From an uncultured Clostridia bacterium (GTDB taxonomy: Bacteria; Bacillota; Clostridia; Oscillospirales; Oscillospiraceae), in assembly GCA_930990965.1 (NCBI GenBank), contig CAKNRQ010000002.1, positions 62,001 to 126,000 on the forward strand: 64,000 nucleotides of DNA. The letters run 5' to 3'. Below, one piece after another: positions 53,119 through 63,508 of this stretch (positions are counted from its first letter, which is position 1; each line of letters starts with the position of its first letter). Made by a program: the position numbers and the translations under genes. Under the pieces are notes generated by a model. The model was not told the origin of the DNA, ran no database searches, and saw nothing but the letters and a program-made list of their open reading frames with translations.

Positions 53119-54381
53119 TCAGTTCTCTGCGTGCGCATTCAGGCGCTGATAGTTCTTGTAAGCGCCGCTGTATGCAATCTGCGACGTAAGGCCGGCTATC
53201 ACGCTGAATATGGCAAACATGATAAACACGCCGTTGTAGCTGCCTCCCGCCGCGTCGGCCATAATGCCTGCAATCTGGTTGAATATCAGAGCGCCAACGT
53301 TATAGGAGACCAGATAATAGCTGGCCCACTTCTCCTGCTGGCCTTTGGGCGACATCTCTATGCCGTACAGGGCCAGGCCGACGGTGCAGACCGGGCCGCC
53401 GACACCGTAGAGGAAGTTCGCAACCTGCGCTGCAAACATGTTGAACCAACCCTGCCCGGCCATTGCCAGCATCACATGGCTGGCGCCAAGTATCAGGAAA
53501 AAGGGTATGGTGCTCTTCCGGAAGGACCAGCGGTCAGTGATGGGTCCGTAAATGAGCTTGCCGATTATAACCATCAGTCCGTACAGCGACGTCGCTGTTG
53601 CCGCTGCGTCAATCGACCAGCCGTTGCTGGTGAATGCCAACGTACGCAACTGGCCCTGCGTATAGCATATGGGGCCAATCAGGAACGCGGTCAGCAGCAT
53701 GAGAGCCAGATGTCCCTTAGTCGGAGCGAAGCGGTCCGTAACAGTGCGGGTCTTTTTCTCCTCTATAACTTCTCCGTCGCCATAGGCGGTCATACCCACG
53801 TCGGCCGGGTAGTTGACAACTAGCAGGAAAGCCAGAACTGCCAGCACTGCGAAAATTGCCGCGACTACCCAGAAGGTGAATGCCAGGGAAACGTGATCCA
53901 CAAGATAGACAAGCATCGGCGGCATTATCATCGTTGTGAAGCCGGAGCCGGTAGTGACTATGCCAAGTACCAGTCCCTTGCGTTTGATGAACCAGCGGTT
54001 TACAAGCAGAGTAACCGCATACATGCCGGACAGGCCGTGCGCAAGGCCGAGTATGGCCATTGCCACATTGCCCAGCACTACATCACTTGCGACAGCGAAT
54101 ATCGCATAGCCGACAGCACCCAGCAGCAGGCCTATAGGAAGACCAATGCGTATTGGCAGCTTCCTGTAGTAAATGCTGCAAATGTACATTGCAATGACAG
54201 CGAATATGGTTCTCACCATTGTCATGGTGCCGTTTTGAGTGTTGTTAATCCCCCACTCCTGCATTACGTAGTAAGACGTAGTCGAGTATGCCGTAACTAT
54301 TGCTCCAACTGAGAAGAAACAGAGGAAAAACGCCAGAACCGCTACGAGTATATAACGAATGTTTCCACCTTTTTTTGCCAT
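53119..54381 (-). CDS. MFS transporter (OFA-like)
   Basis: This is a 420-residue, 12-helix major facilitator. The MFS loop 2-3 motif is weak, but the fold is clear: six helices to about 195, a charged central loop (EVIEEKKTRTVTDRFAPTK near 205-225) and six more. The N-terminal half resembles oxalate/formate antiporter-type carriers (VLGNVAMAILGLAHGLSGMYAVTLLVNRWFIKRKGLVLGIVTTGSG). It lies upstream of the flavin oxidoreductase on the same strand and probably carries its substrate or product. AAGGAGAG precedes ATG. Confidence 0.87.
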   Translation of the reverse strand: MAKKGGNIRYILVAVLAFFLCFFSVGAIVTAYSTTSYYVMQEWGINNTQNGTMTMVRTIFAVIAMYICSIYYRKLPIRIGLPIGLLLGAVGYAIFAVASDVVLGNVAMAILGLAHGLSGMYAVTLLVNRWFIKRKGLVLGIVTTGSGFTTMIMPPMLVYLVDHVSLAFTFWVVAAIFAVLAVLAFLLVVNYPADVGMTAYGDGEVIEEKKTRTVTDRFAPTKGHLALMLLTAFLIGPICYTQGQLRTLAFTSNGWSIDAAATATSLYGLMVIIGKLIYGPITDRWSFRKSTIPFFLILGASHVMLAMAGQGWFNMFAAQVANFLYGVGGPVCTVGLALYGIEMSPKGQQEKWASYYLVSYNVGALIFNQIAGIMADAAGGSYNGVFIMFAIFSVIAGLTSQIAYSGAYKNYQRLNAHAEN

Positions 54382-54459
54382 AACCAGCTCTCCTTTTCAA
54401 TCCGGCCCAAGGGAAGTCCCTCCTGCTCCGGATATAAACTCTGATTGTTTGTACTTTGT

Positions 54460-54761
54460 GTGATGCATGTTTTACATTATGCTAATGGATTGCTTGCCAA
54501 AAAACAAACAAATAAATTCGTGGAAGTTCATTTAAAAATTTTATGACGAAAATTTGCAGGTAAAAAACTGTCGCAATTGCACAAAGAGCTTGTGCAATTG
54601 CGACTGTCCGCGCAGATTGCCACAGTAGCGACACTTAATATTGAAATATCGCGCGCCGCTCCAGCTGGACAAAGCCATAAAAATTTTCAGTGGAGCAGAT
54701 AAAATTTGTATATTTCCCATTAAAGGCAGAGCGTGTTATAAAGATAACGAGTGATGCATGT
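54460..54761. promoter_or_regulatory. Divergent control region with GTGATGCATGT repeats
   Basis: GTGATGCATGT occurs at 54460-54470, beside the leftward MFS gene, and again at 54751-54761, beside the rightward alcohol dehydrogenase gene. The core TGATGCATG holds the palindrome ATGCAT. The two copies flank an AT-rich interval and are good candidates for one regulator acting on both directions. No clear sigma-A or sigma-54 promoter could be assigned. Confidence 0.5.
54565..54604 (-). terminator. Perfect 15-base hairpin with T-run on the minus strand
   Basis: GTCGCAATTGCACAA (54570-54584) and TTGTGCAATTGCGAC (54590-54604) pair perfectly around AGAGC. On the minus strand the stem is followed by six Ts, which is a terminator pattern, yet it lies upstream of the MFS gene. 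It could be an attenuator in that gene's leader, the end of a small RNA, or a regulator site. Confidence 0.65.
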
Positions 54762-54807
54762 GCCGCCGCTGACGGCAGAAATCTGAAATTTGTCGAGGTG
54801 ATCTCTG

Positions 54808-55968
54808 ATGATTTCCGGCTTTCATTTTGCCTGTCCAGGCGAAATATTCTTCGGCGAGGGCTGCGTTAACAGCAACGCGCCGGTGTTCTCAAGGTGCGGG
54901 CAAAGAGCTTACATAGTTACAGGGCGCTTCCCTCCCGGAGTTAAAAACCTCGCCCTGGAAGATACCTGCTCAGTGCTTGACGGGCTGGGTATAGCCTACT
55001 CTGTTGACGACAACACGGAGAGCGACCCCAGCGTCGAATCCTGCGTAGAGATGTTGCAGCGTATAAACGGCTTCCAACCGGACTTTTTTGTAGGTATCGG
55101 GGGCGGCTCTGTGATGGACAGTGTCAAGTGCTGCAACATACTGCTCAAGCACCCAGGCAGAGACCCTTATGAAGTGCTGTTTGACAACGGAGAGCACGTT
55201 TTTGGTGTGGGCGGCCCCAATGAGGGCCTGCTGCCCTTCATAAGTATCGCCACAACCGCCGGCACGGGCGCCGACATAACCGGTGTTGCAGTTATGACGC
55301 GAGCAGACATAGACAACAAGTGCGGGACAAACAAGCGCTGCTTTGCAAACTTCGTCATGGTTGATCCGCGCTATGTCATGAATTGTCCCACCAAGCTCAA
55401 CCAGGCCACTGCTGTAGACGCGCTGTGTCATGGCCTTGAAACCTATCTCAGCCGTGGAAGCGCGGACGATTTTATGACCAATTTCATAGCAGAACGGGCA
55501 TTCGCTCTGTTTGCCTCATTTAAAGACAGGCTGCTGACGGATACGATGACCGAGGAAGACAGCGTCAACCAGGCTCTGCACAGTACATTGCAGGGCATAT
55601 GCATCGTGAACGAGGTCACCGGCGTGCCGCATGGTTTGGGGTATCCCCTCTCGCACTACTTCAACATACCGCACGGCCTCGCCTGCGGTGTATTCGAGGG
55701 CGAATACCTGCGCATTTTCAAGGACCGCACTCGTGTTGACAGAGCACTCGCGCTCATGGGCTTCGGCAGCGTGGACGAGTTCTGCGAATACATACAGGCA
55801 ATACTCACTCCGCACATTCACCTGAGTGTAACTGAGGCAGACATTGACGACTGGACTCGTGTATTCTGCGCCACTCCCTGGCGTATGGCCCGGCATCCGG
55901 AACCCCTGACCGAGGACATGGTACGCGAGATTTACAGGCGCGCTCTTGCAAAATTCATAGTTGATTAA
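54808..55968 (+). CDS. Iron-containing alcohol dehydrogenase (first of tandem pair)
   Basis: This is a group III alcohol dehydrogenase of 386 residues. The N-terminal nucleotide domain has GIGGGSVMDSVK (about 96-107) and the C-terminal metal domain supplies ligands in AVDALCHGLETYLS (Asp and His), VPHGLGYPLSHYF and IPHGLACGVF (His residues). GTCGAGGTGA precedes ATG. It shares strong similarity with the next gene, including the C-terminal LAKFIVD. The pair is divergent from the MFS/flavin oxidoreductase unit. Substrate unknown. Confidence 0.94.
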   Translation: MISGFHFACPGEIFFGEGCVNSNAPVFSRCGQRAYIVTGRFPPGVKNLALEDTCSVLDGLGIAYSVDDNTESDPSVESCVEMLQRINGFQPDFFVGIGGGSVMDSVKCCNILLKHPGRDPYEVLFDNGEHVFGVGGPNEGLLPFISIATTAGTGADITGVAVMTRADIDNKCGTNKRCFANFVMVDPRYVMNCPTKLNQATAVDALCHGLETYLSRGSADDFMTNFIAERAFALFASFKDRLLTDTMTEEDSVNQALHSTLQGICIVNEVTGVPHGLGYPLSHYFNIPHGLACGVFEGEYLRIFKDRTRVDRALALMGFGSVDEFCEYIQAILTPHIHLSVTEADIDDWTRVFCATPWRMARHPEPLTEDMVREIYRRALAKFIVD

Positions 55969-55998
55969 AAGCTGAAAATACAAAAACGGAGGATCGTC

Positions 55999-57186
55999 AT
56001 GAAAAATTTTGCTTTTTCCATTCCCAGCGCTTTCTGTTTCGGCAAGAATTGTGTAAAGCGCAATCCCGAAGTCTTCTCTTCCCTGGGCAAGAAGGCCTTT
56101 ATTTTTACCAGCAAATTCTTCCCCGGCTGCAAGAATTACGCCCTGCAGGACGTGGAAGAGCTGCTCGGCGAGCTTGGCATTGAGTACACCGTCTACGATG
56201 AGTGCATTGAGAACCCGCCTGTCATGAGCTGCGTCAAAGCGTCCAAGCTCGTGGAGGAATACAACCCCGACTTCCTGATAGCTGTCGGCGGCGGCTCCGT
56301 CATTGACACCTGCAAAGCTGCCAATATGCTGCTCAAATATCCCGGCCACGACGTATACGAGACCCTGTTTACTTTCAACATTATTCCCAATCGAGTTACT
56401 GAGGACATCCTCGGCACCTGGCGCATCGGCCCCAACAACAACGGCAAATACCCCTTTATCTCCATCCCCACCACAGCCGGCACGGGCTCCGAGATAACCG
56501 GCGCCTCCGTGCTGGACCGCGAAGACATAGACAACAAGGCCGGTACCGCGCCCTTCCTGTTTGCCAACTATTCCTTTATTGACCCTCGTTACATCATGGA
56601 GGCCCCCGCAAAGCTCAACAAGTCCACCGCGCTCGATGCCCTGGGCCACGGTCTGGAGCCATATATCGACACCGGCAGCCGCGACAACTATATGGTTGAG
56701 GCCTTGGGCGAAATAGGCTTCAAACTCTTTGCCCAGTTCAAAGACCACCTGCTGGCAGACGCCATGACCGAGGAGGACTACGAGAAGCAGGCACTTGCAT
56801 GCACCATCTTCGGTTTCTGCGAGACTCTGGGCCAGACCGGTGTGCCTCACGGCCTCGGCTATCCGCTCACCCACGTGAAGGGCATTCCTCACGGCCTCGC
56901 CTGCGGCATCTTCGAGGGCGAGTACCTAAAGGTGTTCAAGGACACCACCAAGGTTATGCGCGCACTGAACCTCATGGGCTTCGACAGCATTGACGAGTTT
57001 GCCGACTATGTCCACGCCGTGCTCGATCAGTACGTGGATATCACCGTGACACGCGCGGAAATTGACGAGTGGACTGACACCTTCTACAACACTGCCTGGC
57101 GTGTGGCCCGTCATCCCGAGCCGTTTACTCCTGACGACGTCAAGGGCATCTACGAGCGCACACTCGCAAAGTTCATCGTTGACTGA
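55999..57186 (+). CDS. Iron-containing alcohol dehydrogenase (second of tandem pair)
   Basis: This 395-residue paralogue has the same motifs: AVGGGSVIDTCKAANMLLKYPG, the metal ligands in ALDALGHGLEPYID, VPHGLGYPLTHVKGIPHGLACGIFEGEYLKVFKD, and the matching C terminus LAKFIVD. It carries a longer loop (about 123-150) than the first copy. GGAGGATCGTC precedes ATG. A tandem duplication followed by divergence is the simplest origin, and the two may form hetero-oligomers or act on different alcohols. Confidence 0.94.
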   Translation: MKNFAFSIPSAFCFGKNCVKRNPEVFSSLGKKAFIFTSKFFPGCKNYALQDVEELLGELGIEYTVYDECIENPPVMSCVKASKLVEEYNPDFLIAVGGGSVIDTCKAANMLLKYPGHDVYETLFTFNIIPNRVTEDILGTWRIGPNNNGKYPFISIPTTAGTGSEITGASVLDREDIDNKAGTAPFLFANYSFIDPRYIMEAPAKLNKSTALDALGHGLEPYIDTGSRDNYMVEALGEIGFKLFAQFKDHLLADAMTEEDYEKQALACTIFGFCETLGQTGVPHGLGYPLTHVKGIPHGLACGIFEGEYLKVFKDTTKVMRALNLMGFDSIDEFADYVHAVLDQYVDITVTRAEIDEWTDTFYNTAWRVARHPEPFTPDDVKGIYERTLAKFIVD

Positions 57187-57204
57187 GCAAAAGCCGGCAA
57201 AACA

Positions 57205-57246
57205 AAAAAGCTGGATGCGATTTTAAATCGTATCCAGCTTTTAATT
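57205..57246. terminator. Bidirectional terminator
   Basis: AAAAGCTGGAT-GCGATTT and AAATCGT-ATCCAGCTTTT form a long hairpin with A-run before and T-rich sequence after; it serves the dehydrogenases and the leftward mltG gene. Confidence 0.93.
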
Positions 57247-57265
57247 TTACTTGGCGACTGAATCA

Positions 57266-58717
57266 TCACTGCCCGGTGTAGTTTTGAGTGGCCGTGAAGG
57301 CTTCAAAGTCGCTGTAGTTGGTAAAGAACTGGTGGGTGCCCGTCTCGGTGTCTAGGGCATAGTAGAGGTAGCTTGTGTCAGCAGGGTTGAGCGCTGCATT
57401 GAGGCTGGCCAGGCCGGGATTGCAGATGGGTCCGGCCGGCAATCCTGTGTACAGGTAGGTGTTGTATGGGCTGTCAACCTGCAAATCCTGCTCGGTGAGG
57501 TACTCCTTGTGCTCACCCAGCGCGTACATAACCGTCGCATCTATCTGCAGCGGCATGTTGGCCGCTATGCGGTTGTAGATGACGGAAGCAATAGTTGCGC
57601 GCTCTTCGTCATTGGCGGCCTCGGCCTCTATCATGGAGGCAATAATCACAGCCTGGTGCAGCGATATGTTCAGGCTCTCTGCCTGCGCATACATGTCGGC
57701 GGTAAGCTTGCCGTGGAAGTTGAGCAGGAAACGGTTGATGGCGTTCGACGCCTGTTCGCCCTGGTAGAACTCGTAGGTGTCCGGGAAGAGGTAGCCCTCC
57801 AGTCTGGAGGCGTCGCCCGGCGTGGCCCACTCTAGGAAGGAGTAGTTGTAGGAGTACTCCGCAGCGGCCTCGTAGAGTTCTTCCACCGTGCAGATTCCGT
57901 TCTCCTCCAATCGCTCGAAGATCTCCTGCATAGTGAATCCCTCGGGGAAGGTTATGGTCGTAGTCGCCATACTGGCCGTACCCGTCTGCATGTTGCTCAC
58001 CAGCGCGCGGTAATCAAGGCTGGTATCGAGCGTATATGTGCCGGGGTCAACCTTGGTCGTGGCGTCCGAGAATATGCAGAACAGCTTGAACAGCCATTTG
58101 TATTCTATGATTCCGGCTTCCTTGAGCGCGTCGGCGACGTAGTCCATGTCGGCATAAGAAACCGTCTCGGTCTCCACGGTGCCGTCAGACTGTTCGACTT
58201 GCTCGTCGCGGTATTCGAAAATCTCTTCAGGCAGCGTTATAGTGCTCTCCATCTGCTCTTTGTTGAGCGCCAGTACGTCTGTTGCCGCCATCCATGCGAA
58301 GCAGGCCAGCACAACTGAAAGGCTCACACAAAATGCGAAGTACATAAGGCCGCCCAGGCAGCCCAATTTGCCGTCGCGCCGCGGCCGCACCGGCCTATAA
58401 TCGCGCTCCGTAAAACCCTCCGGCTCGTCATCCACGCCATCCATATCATCTGAATGAGTCTCCGGATTATAGAGCATGCTGTCCAGACGCTCCAGCAGCT
58501 TGCGTCCGCGGCTCTCGACATCGTCCTCAGCACCCGCTGCGCCGTTCTCATCCGCAGAGCTCTCGCCTTCGGGCTCGGGCTCCTGCTCCGGTTCCTTTTG
58601 CGTGCGTGAGCCTATCGCCGGGACGACGACAGTGTCGTCATTTACGGGCTGCTCCGGCTTTTCTTCGCCGTGGGCATCAGAGAATATTTCGTTGAACCTG
58701 TCCTGATTATTTTCCAT
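57266..58717 (-). CDS. mltG: Endolytic peptidoglycan transglycosylase MltG
   Basis: This membrane-anchored enzyme cuts nascent glycan strands and sets their length. A long acidic cytoplasmic tail (about 1-120) is followed by one helix (about 125-147) and the YceG domain. The catalytic region ASMIEAEAANDEERATIASVIYNRI lies near 380-405 and TVMYALGEHKEYLTEQDL follows. At 483 residues it is longer than the E. coli protein because of the tail. ATG 58717 has GGGAG upstream. It is divergent from the Cys-rich mini-gene. Confidence 0.93.
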   Translation of the reverse strand: MENNQDRFNEIFSDAHGEEKPEQPVNDDTVVVPAIGSRTQKEPEQEPEPEGESSADENGAAGAEDDVESRGRKLLERLDSMLYNPETHSDDMDGVDDEPEGFTERDYRPVRPRRDGKLGCLGGLMYFAFCVSLSVVLACFAWMAATDVLALNKEQMESTITLPEEIFEYRDEQVEQSDGTVETETVSYADMDYVADALKEAGIIEYKWLFKLFCIFSDATTKVDPGTYTLDTSLDYRALVSNMQTGTASMATTTITFPEGFTMQEIFERLEENGICTVEELYEAAAEYSYNYSFLEWATPGDASRLEGYLFPDTYEFYQGEQASNAINRFLLNFHGKLTADMYAQAESLNISLHQAVIIASMIEAEAANDEERATIASVIYNRIAANMPLQIDATVMYALGEHKEYLTEQDLQVDSPYNTYLYTGLPAGPICNPGLASLNAALNPADTSYLYYALDTETGTHQFFTNYSDFEAFTATQNYTGQ

Positions 58718-58807
58718 TCCGGGTCTCCCAAGTAACGAGTTTGCCCCGCGGGGCATAGTATGGCTCAGACAGCGCGAAAGCGCGTCGCTGCCCTAGATAA
58801 CTGCCGT

Positions 58808-58829
58808 CTGACCCCCCGCGCGGGGTCAG
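58808..58829. repeat. Short hairpin in the leader of the Cys-rich gene
   Basis: CTGACCCC and GGGGTCAG pair around CCGCGC, about 38 bases before the start of the mini-protein gene and between the divergent genes. Role unknown. Confidence 0.6.
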
Positions 58830-58867
58830 GCCGGGAAAATCACATAGCGCGGAGAAAGGGTCTTACA

Positions 58868-59014
58868 ATGTTCTGCGGAAACAATAATGGCGGCTGCTTC
58901 TGGATCATAATCATTCTCCTGCTTCTGTTCATGTGCGGAGGCTGGAGCGGCAACAGCTGCTGCAACAACAGCTGCGACAACAGCTGCAACTCCTGCTGCA
59001 ACACCTGCTGCTAA
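58868..59014 (+). CDS. 48-residue Cys/Asn-rich membrane mini-protein
   Basis: The protein starts MFCGNNNGGCFWIIIILLLL, continues with a few more hydrophobic residues, then has repeats of the type SCCNNSCDNSCNSCCNTCC at the C terminus, giving twelve cysteines in 48 residues. One transmembrane helix (about 10-24) would leave the Cys-rich tail on one side. GGAGAAAGGG lies upstream. It resembles small sporulation or coat-type proteins of Bacillota in composition; a metal-binding or cross-linking role is possible. Family not recognised. Confidence 0.65.
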   Translation: MFCGNNNGGCFWIIIILLLLFMCGGWSGNSCCNNSCDNSCNSCCNTCC

Positions 59015-59015
59015 A

Positions 59016-59597
59016 TCAGTCGCCGACGGGGCCCGACACGGGCCCTGTCTTTATTATGCGCTCTTCTGTTATGACGAAGGCAACCGGCCTGTCGTTCCAC
59101 TCGGTCGGAACTTTTTCCTGTAAAAGCCGTTCCCGGCAGAGGCAGACAGTAACCGTGCGCGGATAGCGCTCGAGATATCTGTCGTAGTAACCGCCCCCCT
59201 GCCCGAGACGCCTGCCTTCGGCGTCACAGCACAGTGCCGGCACTATCATTACGTCACCCGCACCGGGTTCCAGGGCCGGGAGCCCAGCATCCGGCTCCGG
59301 TATGCCGAAACGCGCACGATGCAAGCCGTTGGAACTGTCTGCGAAGTCCATCACGCCTTGCGGCGCGCTCCTGGGCAGGGCCACGGTTTTGCCCTGCTTT
59401 GCAGCGTTCTCAATTATGCCCCGTGTTGCACACTCGCGCCCCACCGAGCAGTAGGCGAACACCACACCGGCGCTGCGAAACTCCGGCATCGAGAGGACGT
59501 TCTTCATTATCCCCTCGTCGCTGGACTTAATATACGCCTCGTCGAGTTCGTTTATCATGGCCCGGATTTTTGCGCGCAGGGCGCTCTTGGAATACAT
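59016..59597 (-). CDS. 5-formyltetrahydrofolate cyclo-ligase
   Basis: This enzyme converts 5-formyl-THF to 5,10-methenyl-THF with ATP. The C-terminal family motif LGQGGGYYDRYLER (about 130-143) and the opening KSALRAKIRAMINEL are clear. The 193 residues are typical. It converges with the Cys-rich gene, whose stop is one base away; a hairpin with GGGCCCG arms (59028-59048) overlaps its 3' end and may terminate the rightward transcript. Confidence 0.93.
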   Translation of the reverse strand: MYSKSALRAKIRAMINELDEAYIKSSDEGIMKNVLSMPEFRSAGVVFAYCSVGRECATRGIIENAAKQGKTVALPRSAPQGVMDFADSSNGLHRARFGIPEPDAGLPALEPGAGDVMIVPALCCDAEGRRLGQGGGYYDRYLERYPRTVTVCLCRERLLQEKVPTEWNDRPVAFVITEERIIKTGPVSGPVGD

Positions 59598-59619
59598 AAC
59601 GGCCTCCCGTGCCGCGCTC

Positions 59620-60285
59620 TCAGAGCGCAGCCTTGATTATAGCAAAAATCTCCTCGTGCTTTTCGTCGACTGCACGCTCCGCGCCGTCTTTCATGAAGTC
59701 CACAGTGCGCCAGCCATAGTGCGCGGCGGCACGGTGAGCGGTGTCGAGGCAGTGCTGGAGATACACCAGGTCCTTCTCGTGTATGTCTCCGCTCTTGCCG
59801 GTTTTCTGCTGCCTGCGGCGCATGCGCGCACAGGAGGTCTCGATGTCCACGTCGAGATATATAACCAGGTCCGGCCTAGGCAGTCCGAGTTTTACATATT
59901 CGAGGTCATACAGCCAGTCAAAGAAGGCCGGCTGCTCCTCTGCCGGGAGCTTTGCGCCCTGGTGGACGGCGTTTGAAGTGGTATACCTGTCCGAGAGCAC
60001 CAGCCCTCCGTTTTGGTAGTAGTCCTTCCAGTCCGTCATGTATGAGGCATAGCGGTCCACGGCGTAGAAGATGCTGGAGGCGTAGGAATTTACGTCCTCC
60101 GGCTTTGAACCAAACTGTCCACCCAAATACATGCGTATGAGGGCGCTTGACTCCTGGTCGTAGCGGGGAAAGACAATGCTGTGGTAGTCTATACCCTCGC
60201 GCTCAAATCGCGCGACCAGGCGGCGGTACTGCGCACTCTTGCCGGAGCCGTCTATTCCCTCCAAGACTATCAGCTTGCCGCTCAC
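59620..60285 (-). CDS. tmk: Thymidylate kinase
   Basis: This enzyme phosphorylates dTMP to dTDP. The P-loop is LEGIDGSGKSAQ (about 7-18), the DR motif LSDRYTTSNAVHQGAK lies near 105-120 and a LID region with MRRRQQKTGKSGDIHEKD near 158-175. The 221 residues are slightly above average. The start is GTG 60285, with AAGGAG six bases upstream; it overlaps the stop of the preceding glycosyltransferase gene (GTGA). Confidence 0.93.
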   Translation of the reverse strand: MSGKLIVLEGIDGSGKSAQYRRLVARFEREGIDYHSIVFPRYDQESSALIRMYLGGQFGSKPEDVNSYASSIFYAVDRYASYMTDWKDYYQNGGLVLSDRYTTSNAVHQGAKLPAEEQPAFFDWLYDLEYVKLGLPRPDLVIYLDVDIETSCARMRRRQQKTGKSGDIHEKDLVYLQHCLDTAHRAAAHYGWRTVDFMKDGAERAVDEKHEEIFAIIKAAL

Positions 60286-61007
60286 TTTTTTCTCCTTCCC
60301 GCCGCTGCGGCCTCGAGCACGAACAGCGGCAGCTTGGCTATCCTCCCGATGCGCTTGGGCTCTTTTATAACGCGGTACAGCCATTCGAGGCCAAGCTTTC
60401 TCCATGCCTCCGGCGCCCTGCGGACATTTCCGGCGAGCACGTCCAGGCTTCCTCCCAGTCCGGCCATGAGCCCGACGGAGAGTTTACCGCTGTTTGACGC
60501 CATCCAGAGCTCCTGCTTTGGCGATCCCAGGCAGACCATTACAAAGTCGGCCCCGGAGGCGTTTATCTTCTCAATTATATCAGAATCATCCTTGAAATAC
60601 CCATCCGAAGTACCGGCTATGGTGATTCCGGGATATTTCTCCGTCAGCTTCGCGGCGGCTGCCTCGGCCACACCCGGCTTCGCCCCGAAGAGATATACAC
60701 TGCCACCCTGCCCGGCCAGGCGGGCAATCAGTCTCTGTGCAAAGTCTATACCCGGCACGCGCGACTTTAGCGGAGTGCCCAGCATCGACGCAGCCTTTGT
60801 GACGCCAACTCCGTCGGCCAATACCATGTCTGCCCCGTCGAGGGCGGCGCGCAGCGCGGCGTTTTCGCGAGCGGCCATGACTATTTCAGGGTTCGGCGTA
60901 CACACATACGCGGCCTCGCGGCGCGAGACAAGCTCCAGCGCCTTTTCAACCGCCTCGTCCATCGTAAGATTGTCAAAGCTCACTCCGAGCACGTCTATTC
61001 GGCTCAT
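60282..61007 (-). CDS. WecG/TagA/CpsF family glycosyltransferase
   Basis: This is a GT26-type glycosyltransferase that adds N-acetylmannosamine or a related sugar to a lipid-linked precursor of wall teichoic acid or other polymers. Family motifs are visible: TPNPEIVMAARENAALRAALDGADMVLADGVGV (about 40-72), LFGAKPGVAEAAAAKL and VMVCLGSPKQELWM (about 160-173). The 241 residues are typical. Its ATG overlaps the sirtuin stop (ATGA) and its stop overlaps tmk, so three genes are translationally coupled. The product could form the wall polymer bound by the SLH proteins; that link is inference. Confidence 0.92.
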   Translation of the reverse strand: MSRIDVLGVSFDNLTMDEAVEKALELVSRREAAYVCTPNPEIVMAARENAALRAALDGADMVLADGVGVTKAASMLGTPLKSRVPGIDFAQRLIARLAGQGGSVYLFGAKPGVAEAAAAKLTEKYPGITIAGTSDGYFKDDSDIIEKINASGADFVMVCLGSPKQELWMASNSGKLSVGLMAGLGGSLDVLAGNVRRAPEAWRKLGLEWLYRVIKEPKRIGRIAKLPLFVLEAAAAGRRKK

Positions 61008-61723
61008 ACCTCGGAAAACACCTCGCCAATCTTCTCGTGTATCACCAGGTTTGCGTACTGGTCGTACGGCGTATCTGAGAGGTTCACCAGCGCCAGCTTG
61101 CTGCCGTTGTAGTAGTTTATGAGCCCCGCCGCCGGATAGACGCCCAGCGAGGTGCCGCCCACTATCAGCACGTCGGCGTTGCGGATATATCCCACCGCGC
61201 GAGTCAGGACGTCCTGATCGAGCATTTCGCCGTAGAGAACTATGTCTGGCCTGACTATGCCGCCGCACTTGTGGCAGTGCGGCACGCCCTCGCAGTGGTT
61301 CATCTCGTCAGCCGGGTACGGGGCATGGCAGCGCGTGCAATAGGCCCTCAGCGTGCTGCCGTGCAGCTCCAGAACGTTCTTGCTGCCCGCAGCTTGGTGC
61401 AGGCCGTCTATGTTCTGGGTTACCACAGCGCGCAGCTTGCCCTCGCGTTCCAGCTCCGCAAGCCTCAGATGGCAGCGGTTGGGCTCTGCCCCGTCCACCA
61501 CCAGCTTCGCGTGGTGGAAGCGGTAATACTCCTCGGGGTTTTTCTCGAAAAACACGTCGGAGAGTATGGTCTCGGGCGGGTAATCCCACTGCTGGTTATA
61601 GAGTCCGTCCACACTTCTGAAATCGGGTATGCCGCTCTCGGTGGACACTCCGGCACCGCCGAAGAAAACTATGTTGTCACTCCCCGCGATCCAATCGCGC
61701 AAGGTTTTTACTTTGTCATCCAT
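61004..61723 (-). CDS. NAD-dependent protein deacylase (sirtuin, CobB-like)
   Basis: This enzyme removes acyl groups from lysines using NAD. It has the [15 protein letters not shown] motif (about 24-38), [12 protein letters not shown] (about 101-112), LHGS with the catalytic histidine, zinc cysteines in [10 protein letters not shown] and CHKCGG, and the closing [14 protein letters not shown]. At 239 residues it is a standard bacterial sirtuin. ATG 61723 has GGAGG eight bases upstream. It heads the overlapping sirtuin-tagA-tmk-cyclo-ligase unit. Confidence 0.95.
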   Translation of the reverse strand: MDDKVKTLRDWIAGSDNIVFFGGAGVSTESGIPDFRSVDGLYNQQWDYPPETILSDVFFEKNPEEYYRFHHAKLVVDGAEPNRCHLRLAELEREGKLRAVVTQNIDGLHQAAGSKNVLELHGSTLRAYCTRCHAPYPADEMNHCEGVPHCHKCGGIVRPDIVLYGEMLDQDVLTRAVGYIRNADVLIVGGTSLGVYPAAGLINYYNGSKLALVNLSDTPYDQYANLVIHEKIGEVFSEV

Positions 61724-61880
61724 GCGAAATTCCTCCATCAGAAAGCTTCGCAGATAGCCGCTGTATGCGCCGGTCCGTACTTACGCACGCTGCGTAGAGC
61801 GCCGGTACCCACCGGCCGGCACATGCCGGACGATGGGTACTCTAACCGGCAGCGAAAGGCCGCTGTCTTTCGCGCCAGAG

Positions 61881-63368
<1,488 letters not shown>

Positions 63369-63433
63369 TCACGCACCCCCGTAGTATAGTAGTATATTTA
63401 TATCAGGTCTCTGTCGCTGGGTCTATTCAGATT

Positions 63434-63461
63434 ATTTTATCATAGATAACCGGGATGTCAA
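63434..63461 (-). promoter_or_regulatory. Promoter of guaB
   Basis: On the minus strand TTGACA (63456-63461) and TAAAAT (63434-63439) are spaced by 16 bases, about 70 bases before the start codon. No riboswitch fold is evident in the leader. Confidence 0.7.
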
Positions 63462-63508
63462 GTTAGGCCGGTATCCGTCTGTGTCTCAGGCCGTCATCAA
63501 TCTGCTGT

